A stretch of 64,000 nucleotides of DNA from Paraclostridium sordellii (GTDB lineage Bacteria > Bacillota > Clostridia > Peptostreptococcales > Peptostreptococcaceae). The translations under genes were made by a program, and so were the position numbers. The notes under the pieces were generated by a model. That model had not been told where the DNA came from. It saw nothing but the letters and a program-made list of their open reading frames with translations, and did no database searches. Within the stretch, counting starts at the first letter, position 1. Each line of letters opens with the position of its first letter. The stretch covers positions 395,911 through 459,910 of the forward strand of contig NZ_LN679998.1 in NCBI RefSeq assembly GCF_000953675.1, given 5' to 3'. This document shows, piece after piece, positions 18,016-25,317 of this stretch.

Positions 18016-18918
18016 TTGTTCAAAAAAGAAGAACAAAAATATAATATAATATCTTATACAAGTGAAGAAAATTCAACATTGAAATCTATTTTACTAGATA
18101 AATTAAATTTTTCTGTAAGATCTTTATCTAAAATGAAAAGAGAACAATCTGTTTTAGTTAATGGAAAATTTAAAAAACCTAGTGTAAATATAGAAAAAGG
18201 TGATTTAATAGAAGTTAAAATAAATGAAGAGATGGCTAATTTTATTCAACAAGATTTAAATTTAGACATAATTTATGATGATTTTGATTTAATAATGGTT
18301 AACAAACCACCTTTTATGGTAGTTCATCCAACTAAAAGTCATGTTGATAACACTATTGCTAATGGAGTTACAGATTATATAACTAAAAAAGGTGAAAAAG
18401 TTAAAATAAGATTTGTAAATAGATTGGATATGAATACTTCTGGGCTTGTTATTGTCGCAAAAAATGCATATGCGCATCATACTTTATCAACTGATATGAG
18501 TAACAATAAGGTAGAGAAGAAGTATATAACAATTGTTAAAGGAATTTTAGAAAATGATTTTGGTACTATAGATGAACCTATATATAGACCAGAAGAAGAT
18601 AGTATAAAGAGAATTGTGGATGAGAGAGGACAAAGGTCAGTTACTCATTATAAAGTTTTACAAAGATTAAATGATGCAACTGTTTTAGAAGTCAGGTTAG
18701 AAACAGGAAGAACACATCAAATAAGAGTTCACATGAACTACATTGGACATGGAATAATAGGAGATGAACTGTATGGATACGTTGATGAAAGTTTAATCAA
18801 TAGACAGGCTCTGCATGCGTATAGTTTAGAATTTAACCAGCCAAGAACAAAAGAAAATTTAAGTTTTATAGCTGAGATTCCAGATGATATGAAAAAATTG
18901 ATAGAAAAATTAAAATAG
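18016..18918 (+). CDS. RluA-family 23S rRNA pseudouridine synthase
   Basis: This RluA/RluD-type enzyme (about 300 aa) isomerises uridines in rRNA. An N-terminal S4-like RNA-binding region (about 15-75) precedes the catalytic domain, where NRLDMNTSGLVIVAKN carries the catalytic Asp. GRTHQIRVHM and GDELYG are further family motifs. I prefer the TTG at 18016, preceded by GTAGGTG; the in-frame ATG at 17998 would add six residues but has no ribosome site. Which of the RluA, RluC or RluD targets it modifies cannot be told from sequence. It is followed after 11 bp by the nucleoid-associated protein gene. Confidence 0.88.
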   Translation: MFKKEEQKYNIISYTSEENSTLKSILLDKLNFSVRSLSKMKREQSVLVNGKFKKPSVNIEKGDLIEVKINEEMANFIQQDLNLDIIYDDFDLIMVNKPPFMVVHPTKSHVDNTIANGVTDYITKKGEKVKIRFVNRLDMNTSGLVIVAKNAYAHHTLSTDMSNNKVEKKYITIVKGILENDFGTIDEPIYRPEEDSIKRIVDERGQRSVTHYKVLQRLNDATVLEVRLETGRTHQIRVHMNYIGHGIIGDELYGYVDESLINRQALHAYSLEFNQPRTKENLSFIAEIPDDMKKLIEKLK

Positions 18919-18929
18919 AGGTGAAAAAA

Positions 18930-19934
18930 ATGATAATACATAAGTTTATAGTACATGTACTAGATAAAAATAGTGAAGTACCTATACTAAATGATTTTGA
19001 AGGAAAAGTAAGTCAAGAAGTAGACAAATTTTTTCAAAAAATAATTAAAAGAGTGAGTAAGGATGATGATTTAAGAAAAGGTATATTTAAAGATTATGAA
19101 AACAATGTAGTGAAAAATTGTTGTGAGCAAATAATCTATGATGAAAGTACATTTTTAGAAAACTCAAAAGAGATAGCTGCATATTTATTTGATGTTATGA
19201 AAATCAATGCAGAGTTAGAATCTTGCGACTTAGCTATTTGTTTATATACAGTTAAAGATGAAAAATATGTAGGTATATTAAAATTAGATTATAAAAGACT
19301 ATATACTCATTCAATAGAGTTTATAGATGATAAGTTTAATATACAAATGGTTCCTAATGAAATTGGGATACCTGAAACTCAAAGACAAAAGCAATGTGCT
19401 ATTGTAGGACTAACAGGTATGAATGATGAATATCATCTAAGACTTTTAGATAAGGATGCAGAAAAAGAAGAGTTAGAGTCTAAATTCATAAATGGATTTT
19501 TAAATGCTGAAAAAATAGTTGATGATAAGCATAAGACTAAGGTATTTAAAAATAGTGCCGAAACTTGGATAACAAATGCTTTAGCTAACGATATAAAACA
19601 AGCTGAAGATGTAAGAAGTGTACTAAATTATACTCTTAAAGAAAAAGAAGAAATAGATTTAGAGGACTTTGTTGAAAAATCTATCGATAATAATGACTTA
19701 AAAGAAAGTTTTAAAGAGCATATGGAAGAAAAGGGAATAGGCTCAACATTTAATATAGATAAACAATGGGTAGAGAAAAAACTTAAGAAAAGAAGTATAA
19801 AGACAGATACTGGATTTGATATAAAAGCAGATTTAAATGATTTTGAGGATCCTATGAAGTATAGTGTAAAGCAAAATTCTGATGGAAGTATTGATATAAC
19901 TATAAAAAATGTAAAATTCTATGAGGAAAAATAA
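18930..19934 (+). CDS. 37-kDa nucleoid-associated protein (NdpA/YejK family)
   Basis: This 334-aa protein matches the 37-kDa nucleoid-associated family. It has the N-terminal IIHKFIVHVLD start, a central SCDLAICLYTV...YVGILKLDYK segment and the IQMVPNEIGIPE region. Members bind DNA or the nucleoid; the role in Firmicutes is poorly known. The start is the ATG at 18930, because AGAGGTG at 18917-18923 is at correct distance; an upstream GTG at 18921 lies inside that site. It is probably co-transcribed with the pseudouridine synthase gene and ends at a bidirectional terminator shared with acpP. Confidence 0.8.
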   Translation: MIIHKFIVHVLDKNSEVPILNDFEGKVSQEVDKFFQKIIKRVSKDDDLRKGIFKDYENNVVKNCCEQIIYDESTFLENSKEIAAYLFDVMKINAELESCDLAICLYTVKDEKYVGILKLDYKRLYTHSIEFIDDKFNIQMVPNEIGIPETQRQKQCAIVGLTGMNDEYHLRLLDKDAEKEELESKFINGFLNAEKIVDDKHKTKVFKNSAETWITNALANDIKQAEDVRSVLNYTLKEKEEIDLEDFVEKSIDNNDLKESFKEHMEEKGIGSTFNIDKQWVEKKLKKRSIKTDTGFDIKADLNDFEDPMKYSVKQNSDGSIDITIKNVKFYEEK

Positions 19935-19968
19935 AAAAAACCGAGTTAATAAACTCGGTTTTTTTTTA
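19933..19968. terminator. bidirectional terminator between the nucleoid-protein gene and acpP
   Basis: AAAACCGAGTT pairs with AACTCGGTTTT around AATA, with A and T runs on the two sides. Confidence 0.88.
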
Positions 19969-20193
19969 TTTATGAGCTTCTATGAAGTTGCATATATCAC
20001 CTATACATTTAAAGTTTTCAGCTTCTTCATCTGGTATTTCTATACCATACTCATCCTCTAAAGCCATTATAACTTCTACAGCATCTAAAGAATCAGCTTC
20101 TAAATCTTCAGTTAAAGATGTATTTAAAGTTATAGTGTTTAGGTCATCAATGCCTAATTGCTCAGCTATTATTTCCCTAACTCTTTCAAACAT
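19966..20193 (-). CDS. acpP: acyl carrier protein
   Basis: This 75-aa acidic protein carries fatty-acyl chains on a phosphopantetheine arm. The attachment serine is in [11 protein letters not shown] (about residue 36), the canonical DSL motif. Length and helix pattern are standard. AGGAGG precedes the ATG at 20193. It stands alone here, away from the fab genes with which acpP is often linked; a separate fab cluster copy could exist elsewhere in the genome. Confidence 0.95.
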   Translation of the reverse strand: MFERVREIIAEQLGIDDLNTITLNTSLTEDLEADSLDAVEVIMALEDEYGIEIPDEEAENFKCIGDICNFIEAHK

Positions 20194-20343
20194 AGTAGAC
20201 CTCCTAAAAAAATAAATTCATATTTTAATTGTAGTTTAATATAAGCTGTGAAATTTTTCAATATTAAATTCATATAAATTTTAGAATAAATAAACAAAAC
20301 AAGCATATATATTTATATACATAAAAACACAGGAGGAATGGAT

Positions 20344-20775
20344 ATGAAGTATATAGGTTTATTAGCATCATCTATTTGTGTCGTAGTTGTGCTATTAATA
20401 AACTCATATTACAACATCATAAACTTAGATATACAAAAGATTAGCTCATATGTAATAGAATGTAATATGATATTAGAAGATTACATATCAAATGAAGAAA
20501 AGGTATTAAATAATAATGAAGAGTACATATCAAGATTATTAAATCTTAAAAACTGCATAAAAGACACTAAAACATCATTTTTTACAGCTAAGTATAAAAA
20601 CTACAAAATAAAATCTATCGAAAGTTTAGTAAATAGCATTTCAGAAGATGAAAATAGAAGTAAACACTTGGATTTGGTAAAAAAATTCAATAACTTATCA
20701 GAAGATGAATTAGATAGTTTATTAGACAAGAATTTATTACAAGTAACATATTTATCTACCCGTGCATATGAATAA
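20344..20775 (+). CDS. hypothetical membrane-anchored helical protein, 143 aa
   Basis: I do not recognise this protein. One N-terminal membrane segment (about residues 4-22, IGLLASSICVVVVLLINSYY) is followed by a charged helical region of about 115 residues, probably outside the membrane. The start is ATG at 20344, because AGGAGG at 20331-20336 is 7 nt upstream; an ATG at 20338 is too close. The downstream gap to the 68-aa gene is 44 bp, with a short GGAAAAC/GTTTTCC hairpin at about 20780-20797. It may share a transcript with that gene, but no function can be assigned. Confidence 0.65.
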   Translation: MKYIGLLASSICVVVVLLINSYYNIINLDIQKISSYVIECNMILEDYISNEEKVLNNNEEYISRLLNLKNCIKDTKTSFFTAKYKNYKIKSIESLVNSISEDENRSKHLDLVKKFNNLSEDELDSLLDKNLLQVTYLSTRAYE

Positions 20776-20819
20776 ATAAGGAAAACTAAAGTTTTCCAAC
20801 ACTTAAAGGGGGTAACCAT

Positions 20820-21026
20820 ATGTCAAAACTAGATAAACTTTTGAGAAGTTTTGGATGTGGATGTAATTCACCATTTGGAGGATCAAGTTTACTAATAATA
20901 GCAGTTGTTGTTTTTCTATTATTAGGAACAGATTTACTTGATAACTTCTTCTGTGATGATAACTCATGGATATGGATAATACTGATAATCCTTTTATTAT
21001 TCAATTTTGATGATGGATGTTGTTAA
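20820..21026 (+). CDS. small hydrophobic Cys-containing protein, 68 aa
   Basis: This tiny protein has the layout of the four paralogues that follow: a short Gly/Cys-rich head (SFGCGCNSPFGG), two hydrophobic stretches (about 23-37 and 49-61) split by an acidic turn (DNFFCDDNSW), and an acidic Cys tail (DDGCC). Its sequence is more diverged than the others. A strong AAAGGGGG ribosome site precedes the ATG and a terminator follows. Such proteins are typical of spore-coat or membrane proteins in spore formers, but I recognise no named family. Confidence 0.7.
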   Translation: MSKLDKLLRSFGCGCNSPFGGSSLLIIAVVVFLLLGTDLLDNFFCDDNSWIWIILIILLLFNFDDGCC

Positions 21027-21056
21027 AAAAAGCTCTTATAAGAGCTTTTTTTTATT
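21025..21056 (+). terminator. terminator after the 68-aa gene
   Basis: AAGCTCT/AGAGCTT stem with a TATA loop and a long T run, starting right at the stop codon. Confidence 0.8.
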
Positions 21057-21112
21057 TATAAAATTAAATGTTAATAAAAATTTATATTTATAAAAAAAAA
21101 TAATAATATAGT

Positions 21113-21140
21113 AACCGTTTTTTTCAATTCCCATAATATA
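21113..21140 (+). promoter_or_regulatory. sigma-K-like promoter
   Basis: AAC at 21113-21115, a 16-bp spacer and CATAATATA at 21132-21140 fit the mother-cell sigma-K consensus (AC, 16-17 bp, CATANNNTA). It lies about 100 bp before the 70-aa gene at 21248. Confidence 0.5.
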
Positions 21141-21247
21141 AATTAAGAGTATGAGCAGTTGAGATATGACTTCTATAAATATTTTTTAAATATGGGTTAG
21201 TCAAATTTCAGGAAGGTTTTGGCAATCCAAAAAAATAGGGGGTAAAT

Positions 21248-21460
21248 ATGGGCACTTTAAGTAGATTATTTGGTGGAGATGGATTCTTCTGCGGTGGAGC
21301 ATGGTGGATAATAGTACTATTCTTCTTATTCTTGGCATTCCAAGAATGTTGGGCAGATATATGTATAACGGACTGGATTCCATTTTTAATATTACTTCTT
21401 ATTGTTTGTTCATGTGGATTAGACGGCGGATGTGGTGATGACTTCGAGTGTGGATGCTAA
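21248..21460 (+). CDS. tiny membrane protein, family member 1, 70 aa
   Basis: First clear member of a four-copy family. It has an N-terminal LSRLFGGDGFFCGG head, then GAWWIIVLFFLFLAF (membrane segment 1), an ECWADICITDW acidic Trp/Cys turn, IPFLILLLIVCSC (membrane segment 2), and an acidic Cys-rich tail with GCGDDFECGC. The GAWWIIVLFFLFLAF core is identical in three copies. Both ends probably face the same side of the membrane as a hairpin. Cys richness suits disulfide cross-linking. A GGGGG ribosome site precedes the ATG, and a sigma-K-like promoter and terminator frame it. Function is unknown; a spore-envelope role is inferred. Confidence 0.72.
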   Translation: MGTLSRLFGGDGFFCGGAWWIIVLFFLFLAFQECWADICITDWIPFLILLLIVCSCGLDGGCGDDFECGC

Positions 21461-21466
21461 TTAAAA

Positions 21467-21498
21467 TAAAAAGGCTACTCTTTGAGTAGCCTTTTTTG
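21467..21498 (+). terminator. terminator after family member 1
   Basis: AAGGCTACTC pairs with GAGTAGCCTT around TTT, followed by a T run. Confidence 0.85.
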
Positions 21499-21562
21499 TG
21501 TCTAATAGATTTAAGATTTTAAGAAAAAATAATAATTTTATTATCAAAATCTCAACCACATG

Positions 21563-21571
21563 CATAGTATA
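21563..21571 (+). promoter_or_regulatory. possible sigma-K-like -10 element
   Basis: CATAGTATA matches CATANNNTA and lies 49 bp before the ATG of family member 2. The -35 (ATCA about 16 bp upstream) is weak, so this is less certain than the other sigma-K-like sites here. Confidence 0.35.
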
Positions 21572-21619
21572 TTTTAAGAGCGAAAGCTCAAAAATTTAAT
21601 CATCTCAGGAGGTAACACA

Positions 21620-21796
21620 ATGTTAGATAGACTATTTGGTAATGATGGATGTTTTGGAGGAGGAGCATGGTGGATAATAGTACTATTCTTCTTATTCTTA
21701 GCATTTGGTGATTGTTGGGAAGAGCTAGACATATGTGCATGGATACCTTTCTTAATAGTTTTATTAATATTATGTAGTTGTGGTGGATGCTTCTAG
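21620..21796 (+). CDS. tiny membrane protein, family member 2, 58 aa
   Basis: A 58-residue paralogue: MLDRLFGNDGCFGGG head, the AWWIIVLFFLFLAF membrane core, GDCWEELDICAW turn, IPFLIVLLILCSC second segment and a short GGCF tail. The DNA of the core is almost identical to that of members 1 and 4, which points to recent tandem duplication. CAGGAGG precedes the ATG by a normal distance. It is followed after 46 bp by member 3 with no terminator between, so the two probably share a transcript. Function is unknown. Confidence 0.72.
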   Translation: MLDRLFGNDGCFGGGAWWIIVLFFLFLAFGDCWEELDICAWIPFLIVLLILCSCGGCF

Positions 21797-21842
21797 TTAC
21801 AACTAAATAATTTAAAGAAATTGACATCAGGAGGAAAGCAAA

Positions 21843-22016
21843 ATGTTAGAAAGATTATTTGGCGATGAAGGGTTCGCAGGCTGTGGATGGATAATCATAG
21901 TACTATTTTTCTTATTCTTAGCATTTGGCGATTGCTGGGAAGAATTAGATATATGTGCATGGATACCTTTCTTAATAGTTTTATTAATATTAATTAGCTG
22001 CGAAGGTTGGTTTTAA
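21843..22016 (+). CDS. tiny membrane protein, family member 3, 57 aa
   Basis: A 57-residue paralogue: MLERLFGDEGFAGCGW head, IIIVLFFLFLAF core, GDCWEELDICAW turn identical to member 2, IPFLIVLLILISC second segment and an EGWF end. It has lost the GGGAWW form of the core start and most tail Cys, so it is the most eroded of the four while still having a good CAGGAGG ribosome site. It lies in tandem 46 bp after member 2. Function is unknown. Confidence 0.7.
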   Translation: MLERLFGDEGFAGCGWIIIVLFFLFLAFGDCWEELDICAWIPFLIVLLILISCEGWF

Positions 22017-22054
22017 TTAATACAAGAGTAGCCTAGTGATAAAAAATAAAAAGT

Positions 22055-22083
22055 AACAAATGTATATATATATTCATATTATA
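22055..22083 (+). promoter_or_regulatory. sigma-K-like promoter of family member 4
   Basis: AAC at 22055-22057, a 17-bp spacer and CATATTATA at 22075-22083 fit the sigma-K consensus. The start codon is 66 bp downstream. Confidence 0.5.
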
Positions 22084-22148
22084 TAAAATAGTTAGCTATC
22101 AAAGTTAACTATATAAGCAATGATAAGTTGAAATTAGGAGGTAAGTAT

Positions 22149-22352
22149 ATGTTAACTAGATTTTTCGGTGAAGACGGATGCTTTGGTGGAGGAGCATGGT
22201 GGATAATAGTACTATTCTTCTTATTCTTAGCATTTGGTGAGACTTGGGTAGACATAGATATAATGGCATGGATACCTTTCTTAATATTATTATTAATAAC
22301 TTGCTGTTGTGCAGGATTCTTTGATGGAGACGACGGTTGTGGGTGCTGTTAA
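22149..22352 (+). CDS. tiny membrane protein, family member 4, 67 aa
   Basis: A 67-residue paralogue: MLTRFFGEDGCFGGG head, AWWIIVLFFLFLAF core, GETWVDIDIMAW turn, IPFLILLLITCCC second segment and an acidic Cys tail (DGDDGCGCC) like member 1. The ATG at 22149 follows AGGAGG by 7 nt; an in-frame TTG at 22128 lies before that site and is rejected. It has its own sigma-K-like promoter and ends in a strong terminator, so it is transcribed separately from members 2 and 3. Function is unknown. Confidence 0.72.
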   Translation: MLTRFFGEDGCFGGGAWWIIVLFFLFLAFGETWVDIDIMAWIPFLILLLITCCCAGFFDGDDGCGCC

Positions 22353-22369
22353 TTAATAAATAATACAAG

Positions 22370-22410
22370 AAAAAATAACACGTCAGCTTAAGCTGGCGTG
22401 TTATTTTTTG
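22370..22410 (+). terminator. terminator after family member 4
   Basis: AAAATAACACGTCAGC pairs with GCTGGCGTGTTATTTT (one T-G pair) and a T run follows. Confidence 0.88.
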
Positions 22411-22519
22411 TCGAAACATATTTAAATAGTTATAAAATTATGATAAAATTAATTTTTACACAGACTAAAGAATAGATTTCATAAAATATAGTAAGAATTA
22501 AGATAAGGAGGAATGCTAA

Positions 22520-23533
22520 ATGAAAACTAATGTAACAATAAAAGATGTAGCTAAGAAAGCAGGCGTTTCTATATCTACAGTATCAAGAGTTATAAATGAT
22601 TCTAAGCCAGTTACAGACGAAGTTAAACAAAAGGTATTAGATGTTATAAAGGAAACGGGATATGTGCCAAACCCATTAGCAAGAAGCTTAGTAACTAAAA
22701 AAAGTCAATTAATAGGGGTTATAATTCCAGAAGTATCTGATTCTTTTGTAAGTGAGTTAGTTAATGGGATAGAAGAAGTTGCAAAAATGTATGACTATGA
22801 TATATTATTAGCAAACACATACTCAGACAAGGAACAAGAACTAAAAAGTATAAACTTACTAAGAGCTAAGCAAGTAGAAGGTATAGTAATGATGTCTTGG
22901 AAAGTAGATGAAGAGCATTTAGAGTTTATACAAAACTGTAGAATACCAGCTGTATATGTAAGTAAAACAGCAAGAAACTATGATGTATATTCTGTAAGTA
23001 TAAGTAATACAAATGCAACATATGATATGACAAAGTATTTAATAGACAAAGGTCATAAAAAAATATCTTTCATAATGACTAGTGAAGATGATACAGTTTT
23101 AGAAGCAGAAAGATACTTAGGATTTGAAAAAGCTATGAAAGATAATAACTTAGAAATAGATAAATCCTTAGTAAAAAATGCAGGAACTACATATGACTAT
23201 GGATATGAAAAGATGAAAGAAATACTAGATGAAGGTAATGTACCAGAAGCAGTATTTGTTACAGGTGATGAAGCTGCAATAGGTGCTTTAAATGCTATTT
23301 GTGATGCAGGATATAGAGTTCCTGAGGATATATCAGTGGCTGGATTTAATGATGCCAAAATAGCTGCTATGTATAGACCAAAGTTAACTACAGTTCATCA
23401 GCCATTATATGATATGGGAGCTGTAGCGATAAGAATGGTAATAAAAATGATTGATAAAGAAGTTTTAGAAAATAAAAAGGTAGAACTTCCATATAGAATA
23501 GTTGAAAGAGAAAGTGTTATAGATAGACATTAA
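22520..23533 (+). CDS. ccpA: LacI/GalR-family regulator, probable catabolite control protein CcpA
   Basis: This 337-aa regulator has an N-terminal LacI helix-turn-helix (about 6-30, TIKDVAKKAGVSISTVSRVI), the hinge helix YVPNPLARSLVTKK, and a periplasmic-binding-like core (about 60-335, with IGVIIPEVSDSFVSELVNGI and ISVAGFNDAKIAAMYRPKLT). The sequence type and its position between addA and a cdeC homologue match CcpA of C. difficile as I remember it, so catabolite control is the best call; another LacI-type role cannot be excluded. AAGGAGG precedes the ATG. It is monocistronic and directly upstream of the hut operon, though I see no good cre site before hutH. Confidence 0.7.
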   Translation: MKTNVTIKDVAKKAGVSISTVSRVINDSKPVTDEVKQKVLDVIKETGYVPNPLARSLVTKKSQLIGVIIPEVSDSFVSELVNGIEEVAKMYDYDILLANTYSDKEQELKSINLLRAKQVEGIVMMSWKVDEEHLEFIQNCRIPAVYVSKTARNYDVYSVSISNTNATYDMTKYLIDKGHKKISFIMTSEDDTVLEAERYLGFEKAMKDNNLEIDKSLVKNAGTTYDYGYEKMKEILDEGNVPEAVFVTGDEAAIGALNAICDAGYRVPEDISVAGFNDAKIAAMYRPKLTTVHQPLYDMGAVAIRMVIKMIDKEVLENKKVELPYRIVERESVIDRH

Positions 23534-23534
23534 T

Positions 23535-23584
23535 AAAAAATAAAAAGCATGTAATCATTTAGATGACATGCTTTTTATTTTTTA
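23535..23584 (+). terminator. terminator after the LacI-family gene
   Basis: AAAAATAAAAAGCATGT pairs with ACATGCTTTTTATTTTT around a 13-nt loop. Confidence 0.85.
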
Positions 23585-23727
23585 TTATCTAGATTAAATT
23601 ATATATAAAATTTTAATAATATATAATTTAAATAAAGGAAATTAATTTGATACATAGAAGCTATTTTAAAGACTTTTATTTTAGTTTAATTTTTATTTTT
23701 TTATTTTTATATATAGGGGGAAAACAA

Positions 23728-25293
23728 ATGAATAAAGTAATTATAGATGGAAGAGATTTAACTATAGAAGATGTAGTTAATGTTTCTAGAAATGGATATG
23801 GAGTAGAATTAAGTGAGGAAGTAATAAAAAAAGTTAAGTTAGCTAGAGATTTAGTTGATAAATATGTAGATGAGCAAAAAGTAGTTTATGGAATAACTAC
23901 AGGATTTGGAAAATTTTCTGATGTAGTTATATCCAAAGAAGAAACTCACGATTTACAAAGAAATTTAATTATAAGCCATGCTTGTGGAGTCGGAAATCCC
24001 TTTGATGAAGATATAGTAAGAGCTATAATGTTACTTAGAGTTAACAATTTATCAAAAGGATATTCTGGAGTTAGAATAGAGACATTAAACACATTAATAA
24101 ATATGATAAATAATAATGTATGCCCAGTAATACCGGAAAAAGGGTCATTGGGAGCATCAGGAGATTTAGCTCCTTTAGCACATATGGTTCTTACTATGAT
24201 AGGTGAAGGAGAGGCAATATACAATGGAAAAAGGATGACATCATCAGAAGCTATGAAATTAGCTGGTGTAGAAATACTACCAGAGCTTTCATCAAAAGAA
24301 GGACTAGCTCTTATAAATGGAACTCAAGTTATGACTGCAGTAGGAGCACTTACAACTTATGATGCTATGAATTTATTGAAAACAGCAGATATAGCACTAT
24401 CAATGACTATGGAATCTTTAAATGGAATTACGTGTGCAATGGACGAGAGGGTTCATTTAGTAAGAGCTCATAGGGGTCAAATAAATACAGCTAAGAATGT
24501 ATTAGATATATTAACTGGAAGTGAGATGACCACTAAACAAGGTGATTTGAGGGTACAAGATGCATATTCTATTAGATGTTCACCACAAATACATGGAGCT
24601 AGTAAAGATGCTATAGAGTATGTAAAAAATAAAATAAATATAGAAATCAATTCAGTAACAGACAATCCAATAATATTCCCAGAACAAGAAGACGTAATAT
24701 CAGGTGGAAATTTCCACGGACAACCAATGGCTTTAAGTTTTGACTTTTTAGGAATAGCATTATCAGAAATAGCCAACATATCAGAAAGAAGACTAGAAAG
24801 ATTAGTAAATCCCACATTAAGTAACGGACTGCCAGCATTTTTAATTAAAAACGGAGGAGTTAACTCAGGTTTTATGATTGTACAATATAGTGCTGCAGCA
24901 TTAGTTTCAGAAAATAAAGTTTTAGCCCATCCAGCAAGTGTAGATTCAATACCATCATCAGCAAACCAAGAGGACCATGTATCTATGGGAACCATAGCAG
25001 CTAGAAAAGCGAGAGAAATAATGAAAAATACTAGAAATGTTTTAGCTATGGAGCTTTTAGCAGCTACACAAGCTATAGATTTAAGAGGAAAGAAAAAATT
25101 GGGTATAGGTACAGAGGCTGCATATAATGTTTTAAGAAAATACACAAATTTTATAGAAGAAGATTTGGTTATGTATAAAGAGATAAATAAGTGTGAAGAA
25201 ATTGTAAAAGAAAACTTAGTAGTAGAAGCAGTTGAGAAATCACTAGAATTTGAACTACTTGTAAATGAAGAAATAGCTTTAAGTGAAATATAA
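23728..25293 (+). CDS. hutH: histidine ammonia-lyase
   Basis: HutH (521 aa) removes ammonia from histidine to give urocanate, the first step of histidine degradation. The self-forming MIO cofactor motif is GSLGASGDLAPLAH (Ala-Ser-Gly). VYGITTGFGKF near the N-terminus and the QEDHVSMG segment near 415 are also typical. The start is ATG at 23728 behind GGGGGAAAACAA; a longer frame from 23647 would add a hydrophobic stretch without a ribosome site and is rejected. It heads a five-gene operon with hutU, ftcD, hutI and fchA. Confidence 0.97.
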   Translation: MNKVIIDGRDLTIEDVVNVSRNGYGVELSEEVIKKVKLARDLVDKYVDEQKVVYGITTGFGKFSDVVISKEETHDLQRNLIISHACGVGNPFDEDIVRAIMLLRVNNLSKGYSGVRIETLNTLINMINNNVCPVIPEKGSLGASGDLAPLAHMVLTMIGEGEAIYNGKRMTSSEAMKLAGVEILPELSSKEGLALINGTQVMTAVGALTTYDAMNLLKTADIALSMTMESLNGITCAMDERVHLVRAHRGQINTAKNVLDILTGSEMTTKQGDLRVQDAYSIRCSPQIHGASKDAIEYVKNKINIEINSVTDNPIIFPEQEDVISGGNFHGQPMALSFDFLGIALSEIANISERRLERLVNPTLSNGLPAFLIKNGGVNSGFMIVQYSAAALVSENKVLAHPASVDSIPSSANQEDHVSMGTIAARKAREIMKNTRNVLAMELLAATQAIDLRGKKKLGIGTEAAYNVLRKYTNFIEEDLVMYKEINKCEEIVKENLVVEAVEKSLEFELLVNEEIALSEI

Positions 25294-25317
25294 GGGGATA
25301 AAAGGGAGAGATAGTTT

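Noticed and set aside
21600-21827. minus-strand frames opposite the tiny membrane proteins
   Set aside because: They repeat because the plus-strand paralogues repeat (RRIVLLSTM motifs); no ribosome sites.
23647-23727. longer N-terminus for hutH with a hydrophobic leader
   Set aside because: No ribosome site before it, whereas GGGGG lies just before the ATG at 23728, and HutH is cytoplasmic.
24477-25145. 222-residue open frame on the minus strand inside hutH
   Set aside because: hutH is intact and certain on the plus strand; the reverse frame has no ribosome site or family motif.
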